Positions 33,477 through 42,154 of a DNA stretch of 64,000 nucleotides are shown here, in pieces. Source of the DNA: Rhizobiales bacterium Y(2018). GTDB lineage: Bacteria > Pseudomonadota > Alphaproteobacteria > Rhizobiales > Aestuariivirgaceae. How positions within the stretch are numbered: the stretch's first letter is position 1; each line of letters begins with the position of its first letter. A program made the translations under genes and the position numbers. The DNA is taken from positions 124,001 to 188,000 of the forward strand of contig SCPD01000009.1 of the NCBI GenBank assembly GCA_005502925.1. The letters are read 5' to 3'. The notes below the pieces were generated by a model, which worked only from the letters and a program-made list of their open reading frames with translations, did no database searches and had not been told where the DNA came from.

Positions 33477-34538
33477 ATGACACAGAAGAAGCCCGTGAAA
33501 TTTCCGGCCAAGGCGCTGACTTCGGTCGATGCGCTCGTCGCGCATGGCGTTGTCGCGCCTGACGCCGGCGCGTCATTGCGCCAGGTGGAGGAGAATTTCT
33601 CGATCCGGCTGACGCCGGAGACCTTCCGCCAGATGCGGAGCCTCGACGTCCATGATCCGGTCTTTGTGCAATATGTACCGTCGACGGACGAACTCCATGT
33701 CGGGGACGGAGAGTTGACGGACCCGATCGGTGACGAGGCTTTTCAGAAGATCAAGGGCATCACCCATCGCTATCCGGACCGGGTGCTGCTGAAACCCACC
33801 CACACCTGCCAGGTCTATTGCCGTTTCTGCTTCCGGCGTGAGAAAGTCGGGCAGGCGGATGAAGCGTTGAACCAGGACGAGGTAACTGCGGCGCTCGATT
33901 ACATCGCGCAGACGCCGGCAATCTGGGAAGTCATTCTCTCGGGCGGCGATCCGTTCATTCTGTCGGACCGGCGGCTGGCGATGATCCTCGATCGCCTCGG
34001 CCAAATGGAGCATGTCGAGGTCATCCGCTTTCACACGCGCATTCCCGTCGTCGATCCTGGGCGCATCACCGACGATCTCATCGCGACGCTGAAGCGCAAG
34101 GCGGCCGTCTATATCGTCATTCACATCAATCACCCGAACGAGCTGACCGACGCCGTGAAAACAGGGCTCGCCCGGCTCGTCGATGCCGGCATTCCTCTTC
34201 TGTCGCAGACCGTGCTGCTCAAAGGCGTGAACAACGATGTCGAGATCCTGGCGAAGCTCATGCGCGATCTCGTGCGCGCGCGGGTGAAGCCCTATTATCT
34301 CCACCATCTCGACAAGGCGAAGGGCACGGGACATTTCCGCTGCTCGGTGGAAGAGGGGCAGAAGCTCATGCAGGCCTTGCGCGGACGGCTGTCAGGCCTC
34401 TGCCAGCCGACCTATGTGCTCGATATCCCCGGCGGGCATGGCAAGGTGCCGATCGGCCCTGTCTATCTCACGCCCGATGGCGAAGAGAGCTACATCGTCC
34501 GCGATTATCTGGGTGGCAGCCACACTTATCGGGACTAA
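33477..34538 (+). CDS. Lysine 2,3-aminomutase-like radical SAM protein (KamA/EpmB family)
   Basis: 353-residue radical SAM, PLP-dependent enzyme. The 4Fe-4S motif C111-x3-C115-x2-C118 (HTCQVYCRFCFRRE) is present, as are the SAM motif ILSGGDPFIL and the PLP-binding lysine region near KPYYLHHLDKAKGTGHFR. The family includes lysine 2,3-aminomutase and EpmB, which makes beta-lysine for elongation factor P; many alphaproteobacteria have such a protein. No efp or epmA gene is in this window. The end overlaps the convergent oxidoreductase by four bases. Confidence 0.87.
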   Translation: MTQKKPVKFPAKALTSVDALVAHGVVAPDAGASLRQVEENFSIRLTPETFRQMRSLDVHDPVFVQYVPSTDELHVGDGELTDPIGDEAFQKIKGITHRYPDRVLLKPTHTCQVYCRFCFRREKVGQADEALNQDEVTAALDYIAQTPAIWEVILSGGDPFILSDRRLAMILDRLGQMEHVEVIRFHTRIPVVDPGRITDDLIATLKRKAAVYIVIHINHPNELTDAVKTGLARLVDAGIPLLSQTVLLKGVNNDVEILAKLMRDLVRARVKPYYLHHLDKAKGTGHFRCSVEEGQKLMQALRGRLSGLCQPTYVLDIPGGHGKVPIGPVYLTPDGEESYIVRDYLGGSHTYRD

Positions 34539-35908
34539 CGGCCGTCCTGATAGTTGAACCACACATAAGCACCCTTCAGATAAAGCGGACGCAAGCCCGC
34601 CAAGGGGAAGCGGGCGAGGCGGCGCGTCAGGACCGACGGGAGATTGGCGCGTTTTGCATTGCCGGACATGAGATCGGCGAGCGCCGAGCCTGAATAGGTC
34701 GCCATGGCAACGCCATTGCCGTGATAGGCGATCGCCGTCCACACGGTCTTGCGGTCGTCGAGCGGTCCGACATAGGGCACGAGGTCGTAGGCCAGACAGA
34801 CGAAGCCGCGCCAGAAATGGGTGATCTCCGCTTTGCCGAAGACTGGGAACATCCGGCGCAGCGTTTCGGTCATGTGCTGCTGCATGGGCGCCGCGCCGCC
34901 ATCCGTCGCATCGGTGCCGCCGCGGCCGCCGAACAGAAAACGGCCGTCGGGCAGCAGGCGGAAATAATGCAGGAGATTGCGGGTGTCGAAGGCCATCAGG
35001 CGCGAGATCCAGCCCTGCTCGGTGCGTTCCGCTTCGCTCAAAGGCCGGGTGACAATGATGTTGGAGAGCGCCGGCATCAGCCGTCCCTCGTGATAGGAAG
35101 AGACGTCTTCCGGCGTGTAGCCATTGGTGGCGACGATGACACGATTGGCGGTGAGTGTTCCGCCGGCCGTGGTGAGGCGATGGCTGCCGCCCGCCTCCTC
35201 CCAGCGCATAACGCGCGAGGTGCCATGTATGGGAACGCCCGCCTGATGCACGGCGCGCGCGAGGCCGCGCACATAATTCAGCGGATGGATGCTGAAGCCG
35301 GTGGCATTGTGGATGCCGCCATGAAAAGTGGGCGCCCACAGGCCTTTTTCCTTCAACTCCGCGACGGTGAGAAGGGTGAGCTTCTCGCCAAAGATGCGGG
35401 CCATGAAGTCACGCTCTTCCTCGAGCTCGGCCCAGCGGCTCGGCAGATGGGCAAGCGAGATCTCGCCACCATCATGGATCCAGGCGTCGATGCCGTGGCG
35501 CCGGCAGAGATCGCCGACCATGGCGACGGCGTCCTTCATGGTGCCGTAGAAGCGCCGCGTGTCGTCGAGGCCGTAGGATTTGATCAGCGACGAATAGCTT
35601 CGTTTGTGGCTGCCGATGCAGGCGAATCCGCCATTGCGCCCCGAGGCGCCCCAACCGGGCTCGGCCGCCTCCAATATGCGTACATCGACACCGTATTCGG
35701 TCTTGAGCCGGAGCGCCGCGGCAAGGCCGGTATAGCCGCCGCCGATGACGGCGACGTCGCATTGGGCGTCGCCTGAGAGGGGCGGCGTGGCGATGCCGAG
35801 CGGTGCGGCGCTCGCCTCCCAGTAGCTCCGGACGGGATGGTCGAAGTGGAAGGCATCGGCGTGGATCGTGGAGGGCATGATCTCTTGTATGTTGTCGGAC
35901 GGCTTCAT
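34535..35908 (-). CDS. FAD-dependent oxidoreductase (PuuB/DAO-like amine oxidase)
   Basis: 457-residue D-amino-acid-oxidase-fold flavoprotein. The dinucleotide motif is DVAVIGGGYTGLAAALRL (about residues 55-72), followed by WGASGRNGGFACIG, the signature of gamma-glutamylputrescine oxidase-like enzymes. The C-terminal flavin region is YHGNGVAMATYSGSALADL. Putrescine-derived amines or methylated amino acids are likely substrates. Possible starts are a GTG at 35920 and ATGs at 35908 and 35878; 35908 has a weak AGG site and is given. It is divergent from the DadA-like gene. Confidence 0.84.
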   Translation of the reverse strand: MKPSDNIQEIMPSTIHADAFHFDHPVRSYWEASAAPLGIATPPLSGDAQCDVAVIGGGYTGLAAALRLKTEYGVDVRILEAAEPGWGASGRNGGFACIGSHKRSYSSLIKSYGLDDTRRFYGTMKDAVAMVGDLCRRHGIDAWIHDGGEISLAHLPSRWAELEEERDFMARIFGEKLTLLTVAELKEKGLWAPTFHGGIHNATGFSIHPLNYVRGLARAVHQAGVPIHGTSRVMRWEEAGGSHRLTTAGGTLTANRVIVATNGYTPEDVSSYHEGRLMPALSNIIVTRPLSEAERTEQGWISRLMAFDTRNLLHYFRLLPDGRFLFGGRGGTDATDGGAAPMQQHMTETLRRMFPVFGKAEITHFWRGFVCLAYDLVPYVGPLDDRKTVWTAIAYHGNGVAMATYSGSALADLMSGNAKRANLPSVLTRRLARFPLAGLRPLYLKGAYVWFNYQDGR

Positions 35909-35949
35909 CTCGCCTACCACTAGCGCGTGATCAGGAAAAGTGGGCAGTC

Positions 35950-37191
35950 ATGAAGGCATTGGTTCTGGGGGCGGGCATTGTCGGGGTGACGACGGCCTAT
36001 GAATTGAACCGCGACGGGCATGAGGTCACGGTCATCGACCGCGAAGTGGTGCCGGCCGCCTTCACCTCCTATGGCAATGCCGGCCTGTTCGCGCCGAGCC
36101 ATGCCTATGCCTGGTCGTCGCCCGCCGCGCCCGGCATTCTCCTGCGCTCCTTGTGGCGCAACGACCAGGCCTTGCGCTTCCGCCCCACCCCCGATCCGCA
36201 ATTCTGGCGCTGGATGTGGAAATTCTGGCAGCAATGCACGGCCGAGAAAGCGGCGCTCAACACCGCTCGGAAGGCGCGGCTCTGCGCTTATTCACTCAAT
36301 GTGTTCCACGACACGCTGGAGCGCGCCAAGATCGCCTATGATGGGCGCAAGGACGGGCTGCTGTATCTCTATCGCAGCCAGAAGGGGCTCGATGGAGCGG
36401 CGGCGAAGGCCGATCTGCTGCGGAAGGAGGGCTGCGTCATCGAGGTGATCGGGCGCGACCAGATCGCCGCCAAGGATGCGGCGCTGGCCGATGTGAGGGA
36501 CAAATTCGCCGGTGCCCTCTATGCGCCGCATGACGAAAGCGGCGACTGCCGGCTCTTCACCCGCAACATGGCAAAATGGCTCGAAGGCCAGGGCGTTACT
36601 TTCAAATTCGGAACGACGGTGACCGGCTTCGAGAAAGAGGGCGATCGCATCAAGGCGGTCATCACCGACAAAGGCCGCGAGGCGGCCGATATCATCATCC
36701 TGTCGCTCGGCGTTTATTCCCCGCATCTGGCACGTGAGCTCGGCGCGACCCTGCCGATCTATCCGGTCAAGGGTTATTCGATCACCGCGCCCGTCGCCGG
36801 CAAGAACAATCCGCCGGGTATCGGCGGCATCGATGAGGAAAATCTCGTCGCTTATGCGCCCTATGGCGACCGGGTACGGGCCACGGCGACGGCCGAATTT
36901 TCAGGCTTCGACCGCACGCACCGGCCGGAGGATTTCCGCACCATGCTCGCGGTGATGAAGGAACTCTTCCCCAATGGCGCCGATTGGCAGCAGGCGGAAC
37001 ATTGGGCGGGGCTTCGGCCGATGACGCCCGAGGGCACACCGATCCTGGGGCGCGGCCGCTACAGGAATTTGTGGTTCAATACGGGCCAGGGCCATATGGG
37101 CTGGACGATGAGCCATGGCGCGGCGCGCATCACCGCCGATCTTGTTGCAGAAAAGACACCTCAAATCCCGCTCGACGGAATGCTGACCTAG
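35950..37191 (+). CDS. dadA: D-amino acid dehydrogenase-like flavoprotein
   Basis: 413-residue DadA-type flavoprotein. It opens with ALVLGAGIVGVTTAYELNRDGHEVTVID (FAD site), then SYGNAGLFAPSHAYAWSSPAAP, the DadA signature. The C-terminal WAGLRPMTPEGTPILGRG and NTGQGHMGWTMSHGAARI segments match full-length enzymes. DadA deaminates D-amino acids and feeds electrons to the respiratory chain from the inner membrane face. It has AGGAAA about 12 bases upstream of the ATG, and no racemase gene is adjacent. Confidence 0.88.
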   Translation: MKALVLGAGIVGVTTAYELNRDGHEVTVIDREVVPAAFTSYGNAGLFAPSHAYAWSSPAAPGILLRSLWRNDQALRFRPTPDPQFWRWMWKFWQQCTAEKAALNTARKARLCAYSLNVFHDTLERAKIAYDGRKDGLLYLYRSQKGLDGAAAKADLLRKEGCVIEVIGRDQIAAKDAALADVRDKFAGALYAPHDESGDCRLFTRNMAKWLEGQGVTFKFGTTVTGFEKEGDRIKAVITDKGREAADIIILSLGVYSPHLARELGATLPIYPVKGYSITAPVAGKNNPPGIGGIDEENLVAYAPYGDRVRATATAEFSGFDRTHRPEDFRTMLAVMKELFPNGADWQQAEHWAGLRPMTPEGTPILGRGRYRNLWFNTGQGHMGWTMSHGAARITADLVAEKTPQIPLDGMLT

Positions 37192-37308
37192 CGTAATTGC
37201 GGTCACATTCTCGCCTTATACGGCAACTACGCCACATTCTTACGGAATGCGGGGAACAAAACTACTCCCTACGGCATTTTCGGCCTAATAGTGGGAAGAC
37301 GGAACGAT

Positions 37309-37347
37309 CCTGTTTCCGGATTGAGTAGATCCGGAAGGCATAACAGG
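37309..37347 (+). promoter_or_regulatory. Imperfect hairpin upstream of the rlpA-like gene
   Basis: CCTGT-TTCCGGAT-N7-ATCCGGAA-N6-ACAGG forms an 8-bp perfect inner stem and a 5-bp outer stem, 34 bp before the rlpA-like ATG. The 189-bp intergenic region otherwise holds no gene; a promoter should lie here but no convincing -35/-10 pair is seen. The hairpin could be a terminator for dadA without a U-tract or a leader structure. Confidence 0.4.
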
Positions 37348-37380
37348 CCCAGTCTTCCATAATTATAATCGTGGGGATAT

Positions 37381-37740
37381 ATGATGAAGCGATTTCTCGC
37401 TGCACTGATCTTTTGCGCCTTTACAACGCCCATCGTTATTCTTTCCGCCGATATCGCGCAGGCGCAGGTCGGTATGGCTTCCTACTACAAATCCGGCCGC
37501 AAGACGGCCAATGGCGAGAAATTCAATCCCAACGGCTATACTGCCGCCCATCGTTCGCTGAAATTCGGCACCAAGGTTCGTGTCACCAATCTGCGCAATG
37601 GCCGCTCGGTCATCGTGCGCATCAATGACCGCGGTCCGTTCATCCGCGGACGAATCATCGACCTGGCCTATGGCGCAGCCAAGGCCGTGGGCCTGCACAG
37701 CTCCGGCGTCGCCAAGGTGCGCGTCGCGGTCATGCAGTAA
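37381..37740 (+). CDS. Septal ring lytic transglycosylase RlpA family protein
   Basis: 119-residue protein with a signal peptide ([23 protein letters not shown]) followed by a double-psi beta-barrel RlpA domain: [40 protein letters not shown] and [26 protein letters not shown]. The catalytic Asp of RlpA-type transglycosylases lies in NDRGPF and the His in AAHRSL. It lacks the SPOR domain of full RlpA, so septal targeting is not assured. A clear terminator follows. Confidence 0.88.
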   Translation: MMKRFLAALIFCAFTTPIVILSADIAQAQVGMASYYKSGRKTANGEKFNPNGYTAAHRSLKFGTKVRVTNLRNGRSVIVRINDRGPFIRGRIIDLAYGAAKAVGLHSSGVAKVRVAVMQ

Positions 37741-37751
37741 TTCGAGACGTC

Positions 37752-37785
37752 GCGCCGGAGCCAGGGTTCCGGCGCTTTGCTTTTC
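37752..37785 (+). terminator. Rho-independent terminator after the rlpA-like gene
   Basis: GCGCCGGA / TCCGGCGC is a perfect 8-bp stem with an 8-base loop, followed by TTTGCTTTTC. It lies 11 bases after the stop and before the end of the convergent serine-hydrolase gene. Confidence 0.85.
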
Positions 37786-38992
37786 AAAAGAGCTCGTTCG
37801 CCAGCGCGTGGATCATGCGCAAAGTGTTGACGCCGAATTCGATATTGAGAAAGTCGGGCCAGCTCGACAATTTGACCACTACGAGATCGCGGCTCGAGTC
37901 TATGTAGATGAGTTGCCCGAAAACGCCCCGGCACATGATGGCCGGGCGCGACACATCCTCGATCCAGAACTGATTGCGATAGGCGCCATTGGGTGTGGTG
38001 AGCGTATAAGGCTCGCCGAACAGGCGTGCGTCGCCGATACGCGTCTGTCTCACCCAGTCGGCTGGTACGATCTGACGGCCGTTGAAAAAGCCATCATGCA
38101 GATGGAGCGCGCCGAAGCGGGCATAGTCGCGCAAGGTGGCATTGAGCCCGCCATCGGCCAGCGCGTAGCCGGCGCGGTCGAGGGTGAAGCAGCCGCTTTC
38201 ATCGGCCCCCATCGGCTGCCAGAGAAATTCCGAAACGAGCTCGGGCAGACGCCTGCCGCTGGCGCGTTCCATGCAGAAGGCGAGCACATCGGTCTCGATC
38301 GAGCGATAGGCGAAAAGCTCGCCATGCGGGCGTTCGAGCGTGGCGAGGGAGAGAATCAGCTCCCACATATGTTCGGGGAAGTCCGTCACACCCGCAGGGG
38401 CGGGCTTCCAGCCCGAAGCCACATCGCTGCGGCCGATATCCGAAAGAGGATCCGTATAGTCCTCGTTGAAGCGTACGCCCGAGGTCATGTCGAGGACATG
38501 GCGCAGCTTGGCGCCCTTATAGGCGGTCGCCTCGAGCTCAGAGAGATAATGGGTGATGAGAGTGTCGGGATCGAGCAGGCCTTGCGCCACCAGGCAGCCC
38601 GCCGTTGCGGCGGTCACCGATTTGGCCATCGACTGGGACAGATGCAAGGTGCGCTCGCCCATGCCGTTGAAATAGCGCTCGGTGAGGATGCGGCCCTTGT
38701 GCAGCACCAGGAAGCCGTCGGTGTAGCTCTCATCGAGGAAGCTCTCGACGGTACGCGTGGCGCCGTCGGCACCGGTGAACGGGATGTCGCTCAGATCCTG
38801 CGGCAATTGCGGCAGGCTCGAAGCCTGCCCGTTGCCGCGCCAGACCTCGGCGGTGGGCAACAGCTCGCGCACATGCTGGAACGACCAGCGGTTCCAGGGG
38901 GCCCGGTCCCAATCGGCGAAAGGCACGCGCAGTCTGGGTGGGCTCTCGCGCATGATCGGCAAGCGCGGCTCTGAATTCCTGTAAGATGTCAT
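37784..38992 (-). CDS. Serine hydrolase, class C beta-lactamase fold
   Basis: 402-residue beta-lactamase/transpeptidase-fold hydrolase similar in layout to 6-aminohexanoate-dimer hydrolases and esterase EstB. The nucleophile motif S-x-x-K is S121-M-A-K124 in HLSQSMAKSVTAA, and the second motif Tyr is in FAYRSIETDVLA. No signal peptide is seen, so it is probably cytoplasmic. It lies downstream of a polyamine-type transporter but is separated from it by a 13-bp perfect hairpin. The substrate is unknown. Confidence 0.84.
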   Translation of the reverse strand: MTSYRNSEPRLPIMRESPPRLRVPFADWDRAPWNRWSFQHVRELLPTAEVWRGNGQASSLPQLPQDLSDIPFTGADGATRTVESFLDESYTDGFLVLHKGRILTERYFNGMGERTLHLSQSMAKSVTAATAGCLVAQGLLDPDTLITHYLSELEATAYKGAKLRHVLDMTSGVRFNEDYTDPLSDIGRSDVASGWKPAPAGVTDFPEHMWELILSLATLERPHGELFAYRSIETDVLAFCMERASGRRLPELVSEFLWQPMGADESGCFTLDRAGYALADGGLNATLRDYARFGALHLHDGFFNGRQIVPADWVRQTRIGDARLFGEPYTLTTPNGAYRNQFWIEDVSRPAIMCRGVFGQLIYIDSSRDLVVVKLSSWPDFLNIEFGVNTLRMIHALANELF

Positions 38993-39001
38993 GATTTGTA
39001 G

Positions 39002-39034
39002 AAGGACTCCCGGCACATTCCGCCGGGAGTCCTT
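39002..39034 (-). terminator. Perfect 13-bp hairpin between the binding-protein gene and the serine hydrolase
   Basis: AAGGACTCCCGGC / GCCGGGAGTCCTT is a perfect inverted repeat with a 7-base loop. On the minus strand it is followed by CTAC rather than a long T-tract. It lies 5 bases after the binding-protein stop and 9 bases before the serine-hydrolase ATG, and probably terminates or attenuates the transporter transcript. Confidence 0.72.
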
Positions 39035-39039
39035 ACACA

Positions 39040-40074
39040 CTATTTCGTCAGTTCCGTCCAGATCGCCGTATAGAGCTGCTGCACTTCGGGCGGGCAGGTC
39101 TTGGAGATCTCGCCGGCGGCCAGATATTTCTCCGGAATGATCACTTCCGGCGCCGTTTTCATGTCATCCGGCATGAAGTCATCGGAGCCCTTGATGCCGT
39201 TGGCATAACGGGCGAAGGCCGAGATCATCGCGGCGTTCTTCGGATCCATGATGAAATTTTGAAACAGCTTGGCATTGTCGGCGTTCTTGGCGTCCTTCAG
39301 CACGGCGACATTGTCCATCCAGACATTGTAGCCTTCCTTCGGATAGCCGTAGTGGATCTTGCCGTTCTGCAGGCGCTGGCGCAGCACCGAGCCGTTCCAG
39401 TCGCTGGTCGCGGCGAAGTCGCCTTTCACCATTTTCTCGATGGTCGAATATTCCATCGACATCCAGTCGGGCTTGGCGGCGATGAGCGTGTCGCGCGCCT
39501 TCTTGAGCACCGTCTTGTCGCCGGTGCAGATCTCGCCGCCATGATATTTGATCGCGGCATAGATGACGTCGTTCATCTCCGGCACGACATTGAGCTTGCC
39601 TTTGAGCTCGGCCGGCACGTTGAAGATGATGCCCCAGGTGTCGATGTCGCCCTTATAGACATCGGTGTTCACCGCGACGCCGACCGTGCCCCACTGCCAG
39701 GGCACCGTGTAATGGCGACCCTTGTCGTAATCGACATTCACCCAGCGGTCGTCGACATTCTTGAAGTTCTCCATCTGGTCGGGCCGCGTCTCGGCGAGCA
39801 GGCCTTCACTGATCCAGATCGGAACGTAGTTGCCGGACGGCACGACGATATCGAAGCCATGGCCGCCGGCCTTGATCTTGGCGAGGGCGGTGTCGTTCGA
39901 GTCGTAGTCGGTGATCGTGACCTTGATCTTGTAGGTCTCCTCGAACTTCTTGATCAGATCGGGGTTGGTGTAGTTCCCCCAATTGTAGATGTTGAGCTCA
40001 CCGTCGGCCAAAGCCGGCCCGGCGAGGGCCGCCATGGCAAAAGCCACGGCGGCGCCTTTCAGCGCATACGTCAT
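39040..40074 (-). CDS. Polyamine-type ABC transporter substrate-binding protein 1 (PotD/PotF-like)
   Basis: 344-residue periplasmic binding protein with a signal peptide ([16 protein letters not shown]). The mature start [20 protein letters not shown] is typical of PotD/PotF. The ligand-site segment [21 protein letters not shown] keeps the Trp252 and Asp254 that bind polyamine amino groups in the family. It is one of two tandem paralogues (12 bp apart, strongly similar throughout) at the 3' end of the potABC-like operon. The ligand may be putrescine, spermidine or another diamine. Confidence 0.9.
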   Translation of the reverse strand: MTYALKGAAVAFAMAALAGPALADGELNIYNWGNYTNPDLIKKFEETYKIKVTITDYDSNDTALAKIKAGGHGFDIVVPSGNYVPIWISEGLLAETRPDQMENFKNVDDRWVNVDYDKGRHYTVPWQWGTVGVAVNTDVYKGDIDTWGIIFNVPAELKGKLNVVPEMNDVIYAAIKYHGGEICTGDKTVLKKARDTLIAAKPDWMSMEYSTIEKMVKGDFAATSDWNGSVLRQRLQNGKIHYGYPKEGYNVWMDNVAVLKDAKNADNAKLFQNFIMDPKNAAMISAFARYANGIKGSDDFMPDDMKTAPEVIIPEKYLAAGEISKTCPPEVQQLYTAIWTELTK

Positions 40075-40086
40075 CTGCAGAGTTTC

Positions 40087-41124
40087 CTATTTCAATAGCT
40101 CGGTCCAGATCTTCGAATAAATAGCCGTCACTTCCGGCTCGCAGAGCTTGAAGAAATGGCCCTTGTCGACGAATTCGGCCGGGATCTCCACTTCCGGAGC
40201 GCCCTTCATCTCGGCCGGCAGATATTGCTCGGAGCCTTTGATGCCGTTGGCATATTTGGCGAAGGCCGAGATCAGCGCGGCATTCTCCGGATCCATGATG
40301 AAGTTCTGGAACAGCTTGGCGTTTTCGACATTCTTGGCGTCTTTCAGCACCGCGACGCTGTCCATGAACAAAGGATAGCCTTCCTTCGGATAGCCGAAGC
40401 GGACATCCTTGTTCTGGAGCCTGGAACGCAAAGCGGCGCCGTTCCAGTAATAGGCCGCGCCATAGTCGCGGCTGGCGAATTTCTCGATCACGCTATAGTC
40501 CATCGCGATCCAGCTCTTTTTCGCCTCGACCAGCGTGTCACGCGCTTTCTTGAGCAGTTCCTTGTCCGAGGTGCACCATTCGCCGCCCAGATACCAGATG
40601 GTCAGCGCCATGACGTCGTTCATCTCGGGCGCGACATTGATCTTGCCCTTGAGCTCATCAGGTGGGTTCAGAACGATGCCGGACGTATTGATGTCGCCCT
40701 TGTAGAGCGAGGTGTCGACGATGATGCCGGTCGAACCCCACTGCCACGGCACCGTGTAGTGACGGCCCATATCCCATTCGACATTCACCCAGCGGTCGTC
40801 GACATTCTTGAAATTCTCCATCTGGTCGGGCCGCGTCTCCAGGATGAGCCCTTCCTTGATCCAGACCGGCACGAAATTCGCCGACGGCACGACGATGTCG
40901 AAGCCATGGCCGCCGGCGCGGATCTTGGCGAGCGCGGTGTCGTTCGAGTCGTAGTCGGTTACCGTGACCTTGACCTTATAGGCCGCCTCGAACTTCTTGA
41001 TGAGATCCGGGTTGGTGTAGTTACCCCAATTGTAAATATTGAGCTCGCCTTCGGCCAAGGCCGGCCCGGCGGCGAGCGCCGTCATGGCAAGGCTGAGCCC
41101 TACGGCTTTCAGTTTCGATATCAT
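40087..41124 (-). CDS. Polyamine-type ABC transporter substrate-binding protein 2
   Basis: 345-residue paralogue of the next gene, with signal peptide (AVGLSLAMTALAAGPALA) and the same [20 protein letters not shown] mature start. The ligand-site segment reads [21 protein letters not shown], so Phe253 stands where paralogue 1 has Trp; Asp255 is kept. This suggests a shifted ligand preference after duplication. The protein uses the same permeases and ATPase encoded upstream. Confidence 0.9.
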   Translation of the reverse strand: MISKLKAVGLSLAMTALAAGPALAEGELNIYNWGNYTNPDLIKKFEAAYKVKVTVTDYDSNDTALAKIRAGGHGFDIVVPSANFVPVWIKEGLILETRPDQMENFKNVDDRWVNVEWDMGRHYTVPWQWGSTGIIVDTSLYKGDINTSGIVLNPPDELKGKINVAPEMNDVMALTIWYLGGEWCTSDKELLKKARDTLVEAKKSWIAMDYSVIEKFASRDYGAAYYWNGAALRSRLQNKDVRFGYPKEGYPLFMDSVAVLKDAKNVENAKLFQNFIMDPENAALISAFAKYANGIKGSEQYLPAEMKGAPEVEIPAEFVDKGHFFKLCEPEVTAIYSKIWTELLK

Positions 41125-41192
41125 CTGTCTTCTCCCTAACGTCGTTATGTTTTGGGCCCCGGTTGGAATGCCGAGGCCCGTTCAGTCTGCTC

Positions 41193-41297
41193 TTAATTGG
41201 TGATGTTCGTCCAGATGCGGACATAATGCGGCTGCGCCTCGGCGGGGTCGGTCGTCAGCAGGATATTCAAGGCTGCGATGGCTGTTCCATGCTTCAT
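41193..41297 (-). pseudogene. 34-codon relic of a third binding-protein gene
   Basis: A short open frame begins MKHGTAIAALNILL and ends DPAEAQPHYVRIWTNITN. The ending aligns with the C-termini of the two neighbouring binding proteins ([22 protein letters not shown]). It looks like a binding-protein gene that lost its middle, joining an N-terminal stub to the last 15 or so residues. A good ribosome-binding site (AGGAAAAGG) remains, so the peptide could still be made. It sits between the permease and binding protein 2, in the expected place for a third tandem copy. Confidence 0.6.
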
Positions 41298-41353
41298 GAT
41301 TTTCCTTTTCCTGGGATTACCCGCCTTCACGAGACGCCTTTTGCTCCAATGCG

Positions 41354-42154
41354 TCAAGTCTGCTTGCGGTTGAGGAAGAAGAACAAGGTGACGATGACGA
41401 TGGAGATGAGCAGGAACACGCTCGATATCGCGTTGATTTCGGGCGTCACCACGCGGCGCAATTGACCCAGCATGTAAGTGGGCAAAGTGTCCTGGCCGCC
41501 TGATTTGACGAGCTCGGTGATGACGACGTCGTCGAGCGAGACGACGAAAGCCAGCATCAGCCCGGCAATGATACCAGGCCACAGCAAAGGCAGCGTCACC
41601 TTGCGGAACGTCATCCACGGCGTGGCGTAGAGATCGGCGGCGGCGCGCTCCAGCGTCAGGTCCATATTCTCGAGGCGGGCGCGGATCGGCAGATAGGCGA
41701 AGGGAATGCAGAAGGCGGTATGGGCGACGATCAGATAGCCGAGGCCCGTATAGCCGGTCCAGATCTTCACAAGAGCGAAGAAGATGAGAAGCGCGATACC
41801 GGTGACGATCTCCGGCACCATCAGCGGCTGGTTGATGAAGCCATAGATGAAATTGAGCCCCCGATAGGGCCTGGTGCGGGTGGTGGCGAGTGCCGCCATG
41901 GTGGCGGCGGTGGTCGCAACCACGGCGGCGATGCTGGCGATCACGAAGGAGCGGATCGACGTCTCGACGATCTGCTGATTGTTCCAGGCGGCGATATACC
42001 AGCGCCAGGAGAAGCCTTCCCAGATGGCGATCGAGGGACCGGCATTGAAGGAATAGACGACCAAAGTCGCAATCGGGACATACAGCAGGACGAAGCAGAG
42101 GAGCGCGATCGTACCGAAGCCGGTCTGTCGCTTGACGGAGAAGGTGCTAGCCAT
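41354..42154 (-). CDS. potC: Polyamine-type ABC transporter permease (PotC-like)
   Basis: 266-residue permease with six hydrophobic segments (for example IALLCFVLLYVPIATLVVYSF). The cytoplasmic EAA loop is LERAAADLYATPWMTFRKVTLPLLWPGI, and FVVSLDDVVITELV is a PotC/PotI hallmark. The ATG at 42154 overlaps the end of the potB-like gene by 8 bases, typical of this operon. It pairs with PotB to form the translocation path. Confidence 0.9.
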   Translation of the reverse strand: MASTFSVKRQTGFGTIALLCFVLLYVPIATLVVYSFNAGPSIAIWEGFSWRWYIAAWNNQQIVETSIRSFVIASIAAVVATTAATMAALATTRTRPYRGLNFIYGFINQPLMVPEIVTGIALLIFFALVKIWTGYTGLGYLIVAHTAFCIPFAYLPIRARLENMDLTLERAAADLYATPWMTFRKVTLPLLWPGIIAGLMLAFVVSLDDVVITELVKSGGQDTLPTYMLGQLRRVVTPEINAISSVFLLISIVIVTLFFFLNRKQT

